The notes beneath the pieces are model-generated. The model did not search any database. It was not told the origin of the DNA and saw nothing but the letters and a program-made list of their open reading frames with translations. A stretch of 64,000 nucleotides of DNA from Gnetum montanum (lineage: Eukaryota > Streptophyta > Gnetopsida > Gnetales > Gnetaceae), in assembly GCA_015680685.1 (NCBI GenBank), contig MNCI01011934.1:40382-104381 (forward strand). Reading direction: 5' to 3'. Position numbers and translations under genes: made by a program. Positions 1 through 12,070 of this stretch are shown here, piece by piece; positions within the stretch are counted from its first letter, which is position 1; each line of letters begins with the position of its first letter.

Positions 1-1640
1 TGATACATCATGGTAGTCAACCCATTAGGCACAGACACCTTGGTAAGTGCTAGTCTTCATAGCTAGACATCCCCAAGACTGTGACTACGCTCTCCACTAT
101 GCTTGTTGTACCCCATGTACCTTCTCATCCCTTTTGGTATTAACTATGCTCAACCCCATTTAGGGTAGTGTTCCATTTCTCTCTCTTGCATTTTTGCACT
201 TTCTTTGCATTTTCACATTTTTAACGTGCAATCACTTTACAACTATGCTCGAGCAGTGGTCCTTGCATGTGTGAATCTGTGTCTCACATCGTTTCTTTAT
301 TGGAAATTGCAACCACACTACAACGCATACTTTGGTGGCACTATTTTTTTATTTCTCGATTTCCAATTATGAAAGACCTTTACCTTGCATTATTTGTTGA
401 GATTTATTTGTATTTGAAAACTACGACCACACTATGATGCATAATTTTGTGGCACTATATTTTTATGTTCTTGGTTTCTGATTGCAAGAAAAATGTGCCC
501 TACAATTTTCTAGTAGTACATCTACAAGTGAACTACTACCTGCAATCTAGTAACATTATTGCTAATGTGTGCTAATAATGTTAATTTTAATGTAGCATAG
601 CTATAATTGGCTAATTGTTTGTAAAAAATCTACCTTCATAGCGATTGTTGTTGTCAAAGTTATATCCAATCATGAGTGTAGTAAAAGCTAAAGAGAATAG
701 CCAAAGGGACCTTCCGTGTGAGTAGTTGTCTTTTTTGAATTGTAGTTGTTTCAAAAATATATTAATATACTTGTTCATCAATTTTGTTTATGCTATGTTA
801 TTCTAAATGTTATTTAATTTCTGAAATTGTAGCTATTTCCTTAGTTTGTGAATGTAATGTTGAAAGTATTTTGGAGTTGTCAAAAATGTCTATTGTTTTT
901 GAAAAATTAAAGAGAAATGGAATTTATAATTAGATGATAATGGAAGGCTGCTATGATAGAAATGTTGTTTATAATTTTTATGATTGACAGTATCTTAGAT
1001 GGGGTAAATACTTTGTAAACCATTGTATAAGGTCAGAATTTTACCTTCAACATAAATGATATTGCAAATATCATACAAGTTTCTTACAACAATGAGCCAA
1101 CTATCAAGGTACCAAAGTGGAAGAAAAGTGAAAATCACTTAATTCACTATGTCCAAAAATTTGATGAGAAAGATAGCAAACCAAAATTTCTATTCAAAGT
1201 TGTTGTTGCTCTCTAAATTTATGCAGTGAGCTTTATTTCTAGTAAAAGCAATCAAAGAAAAGATTTCTAATAATGCAATTTTACTCATGTGGGCATTAGA
1301 TGCAGTAAAGGTCTTCCTTTTGATATCATAGTGACCATACTATTTGAGATGAGGAGGCATGGAAGGGCATGGTAGCTTTGTGATATTAGAGAGTCTCTTG
1401 GCTTTCCAATTATTGTGATTAAATTATTACAAAAACATAACATACAGTTTATCCCTATGCAACTTCAGGATATAGTGAAGTTGGATCCTGATAGCATTTT
1501 TAAGAATGAACCATTATTTGAGTGGCTTGAAACCTCATTTGATGTGAAAGAAAATGATAAATGTTCTATGTAAGATATGTGTAGTTATGACAAATATTCT
1601 CTGAAACCAAATGTGTAGATATGTGATCGAGACATTATGT
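1..1640. other. AT-rich non-coding flank
   Basis: No convincing open reading frame or RNA gene is visible. A two-copy direct repeat of about 114 bp lies near 304-490: both copies carry an 'accacacta...gca...ggcactat' core followed by a T-rich stretch. The segment from about 1080 has some exon-like character (runs of codons without stops over 50-100 bases) and may be a decayed upstream part of the Ulp1-type gene that follows. I cannot assign it further. Confidence 0.4.
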
Positions 1641-1679
1641 CAATATTTTGAAAGTAATGCAACATTTTGGAATATTGTG

Positions 1680-3055
1680 GAGGAGCTGAAATCTGACAAG
1701 TCTCAGTTGCTACAAGAGAATAATGCACTAAGACAAAAATAGAGAACTTTGTGACATGAAAATTGTTACATGAATAAGCTTATTGTTCAAAATCACAAAA
1801 TGGGTGATGAAATTGTAGCACTATATATTGAAATATGCATGCTAAGGAACACATTAGTATCCAAAAACATTCACCCTAATAGAAGTAATATCATAGAAGA
1901 CCCTAACAATGGTATGATGTTGTACATTTTCTATATTTCATTAAATATTTATTATTTTTGGAAGCTTTTCTTTTAATGTCCTTAATGTCAATGTGTGTAA
2001 TAGATTTGAATGATATGAGAACACCCAAAGTAGCTAGGAGATTATTTGTTTTTGCTAAACACAACAAAGAACAAATAATCCATGAGATGAAGAATTTCCA
2101 AAAAGAAATAGGTAATTGAACTTGATATTGTTGTTGCATATGTTATGTTTAGAAATTTAAATTTTTGATTTTTTTCTCACCCTATTGTCTTATTATATGT
2201 ATGAAACTATAATAGTAAATTGTAGTATAAGTTTATTATCTAATTTATCCATTTTGCAGTTGATGCCAATGTTGATTTGAAAACACCAATTGATGATTGT
2301 GTAGCAAATGATAGAGTGATGCAATTGCTTATTTCTAGTATGATTGATAATAAAGAGCTTGTGAGGACATCATTTGTCCCATATGTTGCTAAAGGATTCT
2401 CTTTTAGGAGTTTATATGAAAAAAGGTGGAAAGAATGATTGGACAATGACATCATGCACTTGAAGAAACTTCAAAAGTCTCTCTATGGTCCTCATGAATT
2501 TCAAAATTCAAAATATTTCATATTCAACACTATGTTTTAATGTTATGCGAAGTTCTTTGAGAGTAAGATACATGTGTCTTAGAAAAACCAATTGAGACAT
2601 AGATAAAAGAAAAGTAGTAAAAGACATATCGTAAATGTTGAAAGTGGTATGTTGGTTGAAGAAGAAGTTGATGATTATTTTGTAGAAATAAATTTTTTTA
2701 AAGAGATTAAAGATAAAATGTATTGGGATGAGTTTTTACAATCCAGATACACATTCTTCTGTCTTCCTTTAGACATTGATGGGCATTGGATTCTTGTTGT
2801 TGTTAATGTACCAACATATAAAATTTTGCCCTATGATTCAATGCCTTCTTCACAATGTCTTACAGTAGTTAAAAGATTGATATTGAATTTTATTGACTAT
2901 TTATTTGATGGTGGTGTCATGGAACTCAAGGGAAAGAGAAAAAAAGTAGCTATAAAATGAAATTTAATTACAGTTGAAAGATCTTTCAAAATAAGAAAAT
3001 GGTTATAATTGTGGAATGTATACAATAATCTATATGCATCACTTGGTACTTTTTA
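1680..3055 (+). pseudogene. Ulp1-like (C48) cysteine protease of Mutator-like element type, decayed, with probable introns
   Basis: The C-terminal part has the hallmarks of a Ulp1/SENP cysteine protease, which cleaves SUMO-type isopeptide or C-terminal bonds and is often carried by plant MULEs. The open frame 2649-2960 reads FCLPLDIDGHWILVVVN (catalytic His in GHW), then a YDSM segment that supplies the Asp region. After a frame change, positions about 2986-3055 read ENGYNCGMYTIIYM, with the catalytic Cys codon at 3010-3012. His, Asp and Cys are therefore all present, but not in one frame. Upstream, coding stretches at about 1680-1911, 2003-2111 and 2260-2540 are separated by AT-rich segments with GT...AG-like edges (for example GTAATT near 2111 and TTTTGCAG near 2260), which suggests introns. 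In-frame stops near 2436 and 2537 break the reading. Probably a dead MULE accessory gene rather than a host SUMO protease; the transposon origin is inference. Confidence 0.6.
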
Positions 3056-3059
3056 AGAG

Positions 3060-4160
3060 TTGAATTTCACTATTGATTATGTTTTAGTGTATCAAAAAAC
3101 CATGATATGGGAAATTGTAAGTTCTCTTGAAGTTCATCAACTTTGGAGAAACATGTGTTTGCTGCATATGCTGAATGAGAACTACAGTGAACATGATCTA
3201 GTTGTATTATGTGATGTAACTAAATCTAATTATAGTCATTATCCATGATGCATTCCATTTTTTTGATGCTATTGTATTGTAATGCATCTCTTCCATGATT
3301 TTGTAAATGAATTTGTGTTGTGTTTTGGTTCTAATGAATATCTTTTTCATTTTAGTAAAAGTATTTGTAATAAATTGTCCTTAATGTTTTCTTTTTGGGT
3401 GGGCTGTTTGATATTCTATATATATTCAATTATTAATTATTACAACATTTTTGGTCTCTCATAACTCATCCTTAATTATGGCTCATATGTTAAGATAAGT
3501 CTGATACTCATAATTAAACAAAAGCTTCAAAAATATGCTCGAAATAAATATCTGACATTGAAAGATATAAAATATTATTTTCCAATCTCAAATTTAAAAG
3601 TTTTCATTGATTTTCTCTAACTTGCATGTCACACTGTCCTTGCACATCTATATTATGATAACATGCAAAATGCATGGCATCAAACTCAAGGGATGTGAAA
3701 CTATGTCTTGCATGTTATTGTAGTTTTAAAATCAATTGTGATATGCAAGTTCTCGCAACCCATAGGAAGAGTCTACGATGACATGCCCATCATAGTAGCA
3801 TGTACTATTTTAAGAGTGTAAGAACATGCAAGTTGCAATTTAATGCATTGTATTAAGCATGTCTCTATTTTAGGCTGTGAAATGATTGTGAGTTGTAACT
3901 TCACATACTATTTTAAAGTTCTTAGGTTGCAAGTGAAATGCATGACACATGGACGTGCATTCCAGAGTTACGAAACCATGCATGTGGCATGTCAACATAG
4001 TTTCAAAACAACATGTGATACAGATGTTCTTGCAGCATGCTAAGAGAATCTGCAAAGACATGTGACTTGCACTTTAACAAACTATGTTCTACTAGTTTCT
4101 ATTTTAGGTTGTAAGGGGAATGCGATTCACATAGTCATGCAAGTTCTAGGTAAGTTGTGA
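3060..4160. other. AT-rich spacer rich in 'catgcaagttg'-type words
   Basis: No supported gene. From about 3600 the sequence repeats short words such as 'acatgcaa', 'gcatg' and 'ttgcaagt' at irregular spacing. Related words recur at 6040-6620 and at 37080-37620, so this segment is probably part of the same degenerate repeat family that surrounds the ~341-bp arrays. Small reading frames here, up to 66 codons, have no recognisable motif. Confidence 0.35.
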
Positions 4161-6000
4161 GGCTATGCGACTAGCACCCACTCATACTTGCAACTAAAAG
4201 GCATTCAAACCTTCTAGAAGGAAATAATTGCTTTGAGATTATGGCTTCTAGAAGGTAGAGGATCATCTAGTTGCAAATAGTATGCAAACTATGAGGAAGT
4301 GTAGCTAGTAGTTTTTCGTAGTCCCAACCAGAGGCACCCAAACCTTTTGGAAGGAATCAATTGCTTGGAATTTGAGTCTACTAAAAGCATAGGCTCATCG
4401 AGAAGGAAGAAGCACAATTGGAAGGAACTCAAATCTTCTAGAAGGAGACAATTTCTCTAAGATTGTGGCTTTTAGAAGGAAAAGAGTCATCTGGTTGCAA
4501 ACTCTAGTTGAACTACGAGGAAGTGTGACTAGCAGTCCCAATTGGAAGGCATCCAAACCTATCGAAAGGGAACAACTGCTTGTAATTTGATGCTATTAGA
4601 ATGAAGAGGGTTAACTAGAAGGCTAAAGATTATCTATAGAGCATTAAGACCTTTTGGTTGTGAATAATTGCTTGGAGATTATGACTTTTGGAAAGCAAAG
4701 GATCACTCAACAACAAGGTCTAGGTAAACTACAAGGACATGCTAGCAGCACCCTCCTACAGTCCCTACTAGAAGGCACTCAGACCCTCTAAAAAGAAATA
4801 ATGTCTCCAAGATTGTGGCTTTTGGAAGGCAGATGATCATCCAATTACAAATTCCAGCTAAATTGTGAGGAAGTGTAACTAGCACCCTCCTGCAGTGCTA
4901 AACGAAAGGGACCAGTTACTTGTAATTTGATGCTACCGGAAGGAAGAGGGTCATCCAGAAGGCTAATGATTATTCAAAAGGTATTAAGACTTGTCAATTG
5001 TGAATAATTACTTGAAGATTGTGGCTTTCAGAAGGCAGAGGATCAATTGGTAGCAAGGTCTAAGTAGACTGTGAGCATGTGCTACTAGCATCCTTTTACA
5101 GTCCCTAATGGAAGGTACTTATACCTTCTAGAAGGGAATAATTGCTTCAAGATTGTGGCTTTTAGAAGATAGAGAGTCATCCAGTTGCAAATTCTAGTTG
5201 AACTATGAGGAAGTGGAACTAGCACCCACTAGCAGTCCCAACTAGAAGGCACCCAAATCTTTCGAAAGAGAATAATTATGTGTAATTTAGTGCTATTGGA
5301 AAGAAGAGGGTCATTTGGAAGGCATTAAGACCTTCTGATTGTGAATAATTGCTTGAAGATTATGACTTCTGGGAGGTAGAGGATTATCTGGTAGCAAGGT
5401 CTATGTAAACTGTAAGAATGTGCTACTAGCACCCTCCTGTAGTCCCTACTAGAAGACACTTAAATCTTCTAGAAGGAAATAATTGCTTCAAGATTGTGGC
5501 TTTTGGAAGATAGAGAGTCATCCAGTTGCAAATTCTAGTTGAACTATGAGGAAGTGCAACTAGCACCCACTAGCAGTCCCAACTAGAAGGCACCCAAATC
5601 TTTCGAAAGAGAATAATTATGTGTAATTTAGTGCTATTGGAAAGAAGAGGGTCATTTGGAAGGCATTAAGACCTTCTGATTGTGAATAATTGCTTGAAGA
5701 TTATGACTTCTGGAAGGTAGAGGATTATCTGGTAGCAAGGTCTATGTAAACTGTAAGAATGTGCTACTAGCACCCTCCTGTAGTCCCTACTAGAAGACAC
5801 TTAAATCTTCTAGAAGGAAATAATTACTTCAAGATTATGGCTTTCAGAAGACATAGGATCATTTGGTTGCAAATTCTAGCTAAAATACAAGGAAGTATGA
5901 CTAGCATCCTCCTACAATCTTAACTACGAGGTACCGAGTCCTTTCAATAGGGAAAAATTGCTTGTAATTTGATGCTACCAGAAGAAAGAGGATCATTGAA
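4160..6000 (+). repeat. Tandem array, about 341-bp higher-order unit (left copy)
   Basis: The array is built from repeated phrases: 'agtccctactagaagacact', '...gcttcaagattgtggctttt', '...gtcatccagttgcaaattct', '...agcagtcccaactagaaggc', '...cattaagaccttctgattgt'. Equivalent points (GTCCCTA) fall at 4761, 5101, 5442 and 5783, giving a spacing of 340-341 bp. Each 341-bp unit holds two related sub-blocks that both open with GTCCC(A/T)A and an 'AGAAGGCAC' word, so it is a higher-order repeat. Units starting at 5101 and 5442 are nearly identical over about 280 bases, while units towards 4200 are diverged. The reverse complement of this array occurs at 40690-41590. No coding capacity is evident. 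Confidence 0.8.
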
Positions 6001-6039
6001 AATCATAAAGTTCACATTGTGAGTTATATACAAATGGCA

Positions 6040-6620
6040 ATGGTTTTACGGTATGAGAGTTGAGGACTATAAGATCATGTGGTTTGCACGTCTTTGCACT
6101 ATTCACTTGCACTATGAGTACATGTGTGTGGCAGTGCATTACATGGCTTAAATTTCAAACTATGAGATCAATGTGATTCACATGTTCCCAACACTATTTT
6201 CATTGTAGTTTCAAATATCAACTACGAGAAAATTCAGGGTCACAGGATGTTGGTACTATGAGGTCATGTGGTTCACAAATCTTCATATTGTTCACCTGCA
6301 TGGTGAGTACATGCGTGTTGTAGTGAATCACATGGCTTAAATTTAAAATCATGAGATGAATGCGATTTGCATGTTCACAACACTATTTTCAGCATAGTTT
6401 TAGATATCAACTATGAGTGAATTCATGATTGCAGGACATTGGCACTATTGCTTTTAAAAAGTTTGTGATTAAACTACGATCTACATGTCACTAGCATTGT
6501 TTTCAAATTAGTTTCAGATCTTGACTGTGAGGGCATTTATGCTCATAATGCACTAGCGCTATTTTCTCTAGAAGACTTGTGATCGCACTACGATACACAT
6601 GTCACTTGCATGTTAATAAT
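6040..6620. repeat. Tandem duplication with about 190-bp period
   Basis: The block starting near 6072 (gatcatgtggtttgcac...) is repeated near 6263 (aggtcatgtggttcacaa...). Both continue with 'gagtacatg.gtgt.g.agtg', '.catggcttaaattt' and 'caacactattttca'. A third, partial copy fades out by about 6620. The words (catg, gcactat, actatgag) resemble those before the 341-bp array and the 37080-37620 segment. Confidence 0.6.
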
Positions 6621-7430
6621 TCTATGATGCACCTAGTCTAACAGTGGGGAGAAAATAGCTTAAACAACACTAAAATGTTTTAAAAGACTACACAATGCCT
6701 ATATAGAAATGCATATATGTAATGGAGATTCCTCCAAAACACAACATATAACATACACTCTTCACCTACTTCTAAAAGGCTTGAATAATACATACTATAA
6801 AAATCAAACTTGCCTTATTTGAGACTATCTACTGGTCTTAATTGAAAACTTGAGATAACAATCAAAATTACTCCTATTTTAAAGTTATCAAAGAAATTTA
6901 TCCATATAGAATAGAAAAAATTATCAAATCACATGTATTAATCATTGAAACTTTTTTTGTACTAAAACTAAACTATTTTTATTAATTACATCAGAGAAAT
7001 TATCGATCTATAGGACTAGTTTAGTGTTAACAATATTTTTGCATAATGCTTGTATATCTCAACAACCTATTGGAATTGAATTTATAACATTGAAAGATGA
7101 AAGACATCAACATTAACAATCAAGTCATAGGTTGATATGAATCAATCTTAGCATCAAAAGTAATACTTCTAGTTCCTTGAAACATCAATGTATAAAAATA
7201 ATAGAGTCATGTAAACTATTAGTTAGAGAAGCTAAAATACCTCATTAATCAAAAACATTTAACATAAAAAACATGCATCGGATCATGGTATTGATTATAA
7301 AAAAGTGCCAATATTAGACCACGTAAATACATAAATATCATCAAAAAGAAATAATAGAGGCAATTATGACTAAATACATATACATAGACATAATGGTCTA
7401 GTTAGATCTTGCTGCATTGTTGTCTTGAGC
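6621..7430. other. AT-rich spacer, nothing recognised
   Basis: No reading frame, RNA gene or clear repeat is visible. It separates the ~190-bp duplication from the minus-strand coding remains that begin at about 7436. Confidence 0.4.
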
Positions 7431-7435
7431 TTTGT

Positions 7436-8795
7436 TTAGAGCATTAGTCTACATGAAATTTGTCTGTGTGATAGTATCATCAACGTCGGTGATTGGTGGC
7501 TCTCCATCCTAGGTATTCTTGATGGTCCTACCTTTGACTCATGGATCGAAGTGGTGATTCTAACAAACATAGGGTTAGGAATTTCCTTAATTTTCCATGA
7601 ACTAGAGGACCCATGAAATGACCAAAAATGTTTAGATGAGTATTTACCCAATGATTGAACATTCACAAATAGGCGGGTAAGGCTCTTATCCACCTGTCTA
7701 AAATGATGATGGATCTTCGACTCCATGGCATCCATGTAGGTAATCAACTCATCCTCCATTACCTCTAAGTTGGCAAAAGTGTTGCATCATCTCCAAAATA
7801 CTCTTGCTATTTGTTAGGATTGATAAAAGCAACATGTATCTTCTTGGTGTGCCCATAAAACTAGTTCCAATCAACCCTTTCACCATCTTCTAGGACATGT
7901 GGGTCTAGGAGTCAAATGAGATCATTAAGTCATGTCCTAAGGACACATTGGGTGTAGAATGCACACCCCAAATGTGGCAAATGATCCTCACCAAAAACTT
8001 GTACTTCTTTATCATCCCCCTCAAGTTCAGTGATTTGCTAATGCCTTTGCTGATGCTACCAGTAGACATAGCTACCAGAAGACACGGCTAATGGGAAAGA
8101 CAATGTAGAAGCATCTCTACTAACGATCTCCATTCTCTGCATTATAATGTGGGGATAGTTTAGTAAATAGTCCCTCTCTAAATCTAGCAGAACCATTAGG
8201 GCAAAGGATATCCCATGAGTGTGATGCATGATACCTAGCGGGTTTGTGTGAATTTCCCTAATAAGAACTTTCCATCATGGGTTGAAGTTCCTATAAGGTC
8301 ATCCTATCTCACTAGTCTTCACCTCAGGCACCTTACACAACAATTGTGTTTTTTCTCAGAAGTAGTAGTCACAAAAAATTCATTGTATGCATTAATAGAC
8401 ATGTTAAGTACCTACCCCAAGATCTACCCCATGAGTGTATAAGTAGAGTCACCAATCTCAACCACCTTCAAAATGCATGATCCTTGGTGATGTGCCACAT
8501 AAAATTGATGGACCTCCTCTTCATAATAATCAAAACCTTCAATGATGATGAATTCAAGACACCATTCAACAAGCTTGTTAAGCATATCTAGCCAAAAAAG
8601 TTGCTTCAAGGATCGGAAGTTCCTTAGACTCTACAAGGGGGATGATCTAAGTTTCACCTACCTTCATTGTCACTCCTCTCATGCTAATGTTTCCTATGCA
8701 TGTTGATATGCCTCTTGCTTTTTTGAAATATCCCATGTAATAGCCTAAGAGGCTAACTAATATCTTCCCTATGTTTGTGCTCTCTCTTGTGCCTG
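7436..8795 (-). pseudogene. Broken coding region of unknown family, truncated by element C
   Basis: The minus strand has several connected coding-like stretches: about 8795-8640 (an open frame with TGTRESTNIGKILVSL), 8609-8424 (61 codons), about 8045-7890 (KYKFLVRIICHIWGVHS) and 7759-7436 (107 codons with a charged, helical MDAMESKIHHHFRQVDKSL stretch). They need frameshifts and stop read-through to join, so the gene is dead. Its upstream end is cut exactly where the left LTR of element C begins (8797). I do not recognise the family with confidence. The style resembles the plant-transposon-type ORF found at the 3' side of some Athila-like elements, but that is a guess. The missing upstream part would lie beyond 34565, where the minus strand has only a short open stretch. 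Confidence 0.35.
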
Positions 8796-8796
8796 T

Positions 8797-9874
8797 TATG
8801 GACCTTTTGATTTTGGTATGTCAAAACATTAAGAAAAATGGCAAATAAGTTTGTTTGTATGTGTGTGTAGTTGTTGTGCTTATAGGATAAGAACTTGGAT
8901 TAAGCAAAGCCATGGACAAGGGATGATGTAGTCATCATGCAAGAGTAAGATGAAGAAAGATGTCACTAGGAAGCAATAGATATCTTGGCATATTTGGGGT
9001 GAAATCTAAGAAAATTTAGAAAGACATCTTTAGAAATAGTAAGATGTCTTTCATGAGGTAAAGACATCTTTGTAGAATTTAGACCAAATACAAAAAGACG
9101 TCTTCCAGTGAGCAAAGATGTCTTTTAGAGTAGAGACTTCAAAAAGAAATATTTTAGGAAATAAAGACATCTTCATGATTTGATGGAAAATTCAAACAGA
9201 TATCTTAAGAATGATAAAGATGTCTTCCATGATTGTTAGTGATCGTTAGTTAGCTATTGCACATGTTTTGAGAAGGAATTAGCAACAATGTAGCTATAAT
9301 AAGACTTCATGTGCATTGGAAAATGTGCAAGCATTATTGTATTCATTGTACAATCATTTATAATTATTGAATTATTTGTTGCTCTTCATTATCTAATCAT
9401 TTTGGCTTTGTAAAGTTTGCTGTACCTAATTGTGCAAGGATCAGCAAATTGAGGTGCAATCATTCCTTGTATTTCTTATTCTTGTTGCCATGTGGGGTTG
9501 ATCTACTTGAGCTTGTCGGGATCATGTGGGATTGAGTTGTTGGTGCTGTAGTACAACACGTCGATGTAGAGCTCAAGATTGTAAAGGTTGTGGAATCCTT
9601 GAATCCAAATTTCCAAGCCTGATGGAACCTTATGGGGTTGAGTGATTGGTATTGTGGTACAACACTTCGGAGTGGGGCTTGAAGATTGTACAAGGTGTGG
9701 ACCCTTCAATCACATTTTGAGAGTAATTAAGTCTAGAGGTGTGCTTGTGATCTACCCTTTGAGTATGGAGTACCCAAGTTGGGGAACTATGTAAATTTGT
9801 GTGTGTGCTTTGTTTGTTTAAGTTTTGATTTGGGGAACTTATTCATCCCGCATTTCTAAGTTCAATGTTCCATA
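8797..9874 (+). repeat. Element C 5' LTR
   Basis: It aligns along its length with 33467-34565. It begins TATGGACC, where the other copy has TGTGGACC, and ends near TTCCATA, where the other copy has ATCCACA; the exact end is uncertain by two bases. Between about 8950 and 9230 it carries eight to ten copies of the near-palindromic word AAGA(TG/CA)TCTT or close variants. A TATA-like CTATAATAAG lies near 9292; the other LTR has CTATAAGAAG at the same place. Confidence 0.8.
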
Positions 9875-9876
9875 AG

Positions 9877-9889
9877 TGGTATTGAAGCC
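9877..9889 (+). promoter_or_regulatory. Element C primer-binding site (initiator tRNA-Met type)
   Basis: TGGTATTGAAGCC sits two to four bases after the LTR end. It matches the usual plant Copia site TGGTATCAGAGCC except at three adjacent positions. Position and sequence support priming by initiator tRNA-Met. Confidence 0.7.
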
Positions 9890-9949
9890 TAGTACTCTTT
9901 ATTGCATCATCTACTTCAAGAGTGGAAATTGGAGGGGACTTCCTATACA

Positions 9950-11790
9950 AAGCCACCCATGTTCAATAGATTTGAATTCACCTATTGGAACGCCAGAATG
10001 CAAGGGTTCTTCAAATCTATGGAGTTTGAAGTTTGAGAGTTAATCTTGGAAGGCTACATTCCACCCATCGACGACACCACTGGCATCATCAAGCCTCACA
10101 ACAAATGGTCACAAGAAGAAAAGGAAAAGTTCATGTTTAATTCAAAAGAAAAAAAATTCTTTATATTGTGCTTTGAATAAATTTGAATTTAATAGGGTAG
10201 TAGGATGTAAAACGGCTAAAGAAATTTGGAAAACTTTAGAAGCTACTTATGAAGGAACCTCTATTATTAAGTAATCAAAATTGTTAGTTTGGCAAAGTGA
10301 ATATGATAAAATCAAAATGCGAGAAGGTGAGAAAATGAAGGATTATTTTTCTAGAGCTAATGATCTTGTTGTAGCCATTATAGGAACATGGAAAGACTTA
10401 CTCAAAAGTGACACCATAATCAAAATGATCAAAACTCTACAACTAGAGTTCAAGCCTAAGATCATAGCCATGGAGGAAATTAGAGATTTCTCAACTTTGA
10501 AATTTTAGGAACTTCAAAGTGCTCTCATTGCCTATGAAATGAATCTAATAAGAGACTGAGCAATTCAAGAAAAACTTATTGCTCTAAAGATTACCTCCAA
10601 GGAGAAGGAGGTTAATGAGCATGATGAGGGTAGTGAAGAGAAGATTTGCCTTCTCACTAGGAAGCTTTAATGACTAATTGCTAGGAAGAACAAAGGGACA
10701 TATTCACAAAGATTCAATCAACTTAAAGGTAAAGAAAGAGGTAAGAACCTTTTGAACTCTAACATAGATTTTTCTTCCATAGAATGTTGGATGTGTGGAG
10801 GTAGAGCCCATGTGGCCTTCAAATGTCCTAGTAGCCTCAAGGTTCAATATAAGAACAAATCCCTTGAAGAAGTAAAGAAAACCAACTTTTATACAAGTTG
10901 GGATGATGGGGAATAGAGTGAAGAAGAAGTGGAGGAAGATGCAAAAAATTCTCAGGTCATCTGCATGTCCCTCATTGATGGTGATTCATTAGATGGTAAA
11001 CTAAATGATGATGAAAAGTATGATTTATTATGTAAAGAACTTTTGAATTTTCAAAATCCTTATACTAAGTTAAATAAACAAGGTAAGTCTAAAGAACATG
11101 AATTATCTTTGTTAAATTTATCTATTTCCAATCTTGATAAACAACTCTTAGAATTAAAGGCTAAGAATGAGAATCTAACCTTATCTTTAGAATAGGCAAA
11201 AGTGGAAGTTGCAAATGTTAAACCAATAAATGAACAATTAACGAAGGGAAAGTAGTCCCTTCAATTAGTACATGGACAAGGAAGAAGCCCATATGATAAA
11301 AGTGGACTTGGATGTTGTCACCAAGAAGAGGAACCTTTATCTCATTCAAAGAAAAAATAAAAAAATAAGTACTCTACATCAAGGGAAGCTTCTATCGAAC
11401 ATAAAACTCCTCAAAGGTTTAGTCCTTGTAGTTATTTTTCCAATAGGAGAATTTGATGTTATTATTGTAACAAGATTGGACATAAACAAAGGGAGTGCAA
11501 TCTAAAGCTTTATCATATGAGTACATGGACATATCACAAGACTCCTTGGTTTTATCAAAGTGCACTAAGAAAAGGTTTTATGTAGGATCAAAAAGAAAAT
11601 TGGAAGTCAACCCAAAGGACTAAGGCTATCATAAGGGAATGGAAAATTAAATAGAACCAAGTGCATTAGGACACTTTCCTTAACAAATTTGTAAGAGAAA
11701 TTCATGCATTGGACATTGGGGAAGTTCAGTTCAAAGGAGATTCCTCAAAAGAGGAAACACATTCCTTAGCTCTTTAGACACCATCATATT
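9950..11790 (+). pseudogene. Copia gag (capsid/nucleocapsid) remains with two zinc knuckles
   Basis: Gag forms the cytoplasmic particle in which Copia RNA is packaged and copied. The reading begins around FNRFEFTYWNARMQGFFKS (about 9955), the typical N-terminal FDG.N...W..RM signature. Then 10281-10508 reads the WQSEYDKIKMREGEKMKDYFSRANDL-type capsid core. A first CCHC knuckle, CWMCGGRAHVAFKC, lies at about 10788-10830. The open frame 10929-11195 is acidic with a Leu-rich coiled coil ending LELKAKNENLTLSLE. A second knuckle, CYYCNKIGHKQREC, lies at about 11455-11500. Weakly coding sequence with KGFM.DQKENWKSTQRTKA follows to about 11790. At least six stops or frame changes break it. Two knuckles separated by a coiled coil are a recurring arrangement in plant Copia gag proteins. 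No pol follows. Confidence 0.75.
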
Positions 11791-11869
11791 TTGATAGCGT
11801 GATAGGTAGGTAGAGGTAAGTTTTTTTTTTCAAAGTTTAGTTAAGGCTATAAACCAATGGCAATCTTCT

Positions 11870-12070
11870 AGAACCTCATTTTGACTTTTGAAGAAAGACA
11901 TCTTTCCAAAGTGAAAGACATCTTTGCTAAGATGTCTTTGGTAGAACAAAGACATCTCTCTAGATTTTTGTTTGTTGTAAGAAAGACATCTTTCATAAAT
12001 GAAATATCTCTACTAAATTTTTGCATGTGAAAAATATGTCTTTCTATCAAAAATATGTCTTGTTTCTCAT
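11870..12070 (+). repeat. Internal block of AAGA(TG/CA)TCTT words in element C
   Basis: About eight copies of AAAGACATCTTT, AAGATGTCTTTG or decayed forms (AAATATGTCTTT) occur in 200 bases. These are the same words that crowd the LTRs of C at 8950-9230 and 33600-33920. The block lies just downstream of the gag remains and has no recognisable coding content. Confidence 0.6.

Noticed and set aside
4160-6000. CRISPR-like repeat array
   Set aside because: Units are about 341 bp, diverged, without short identical repeats and unique spacers, and the DNA is plant nuclear.
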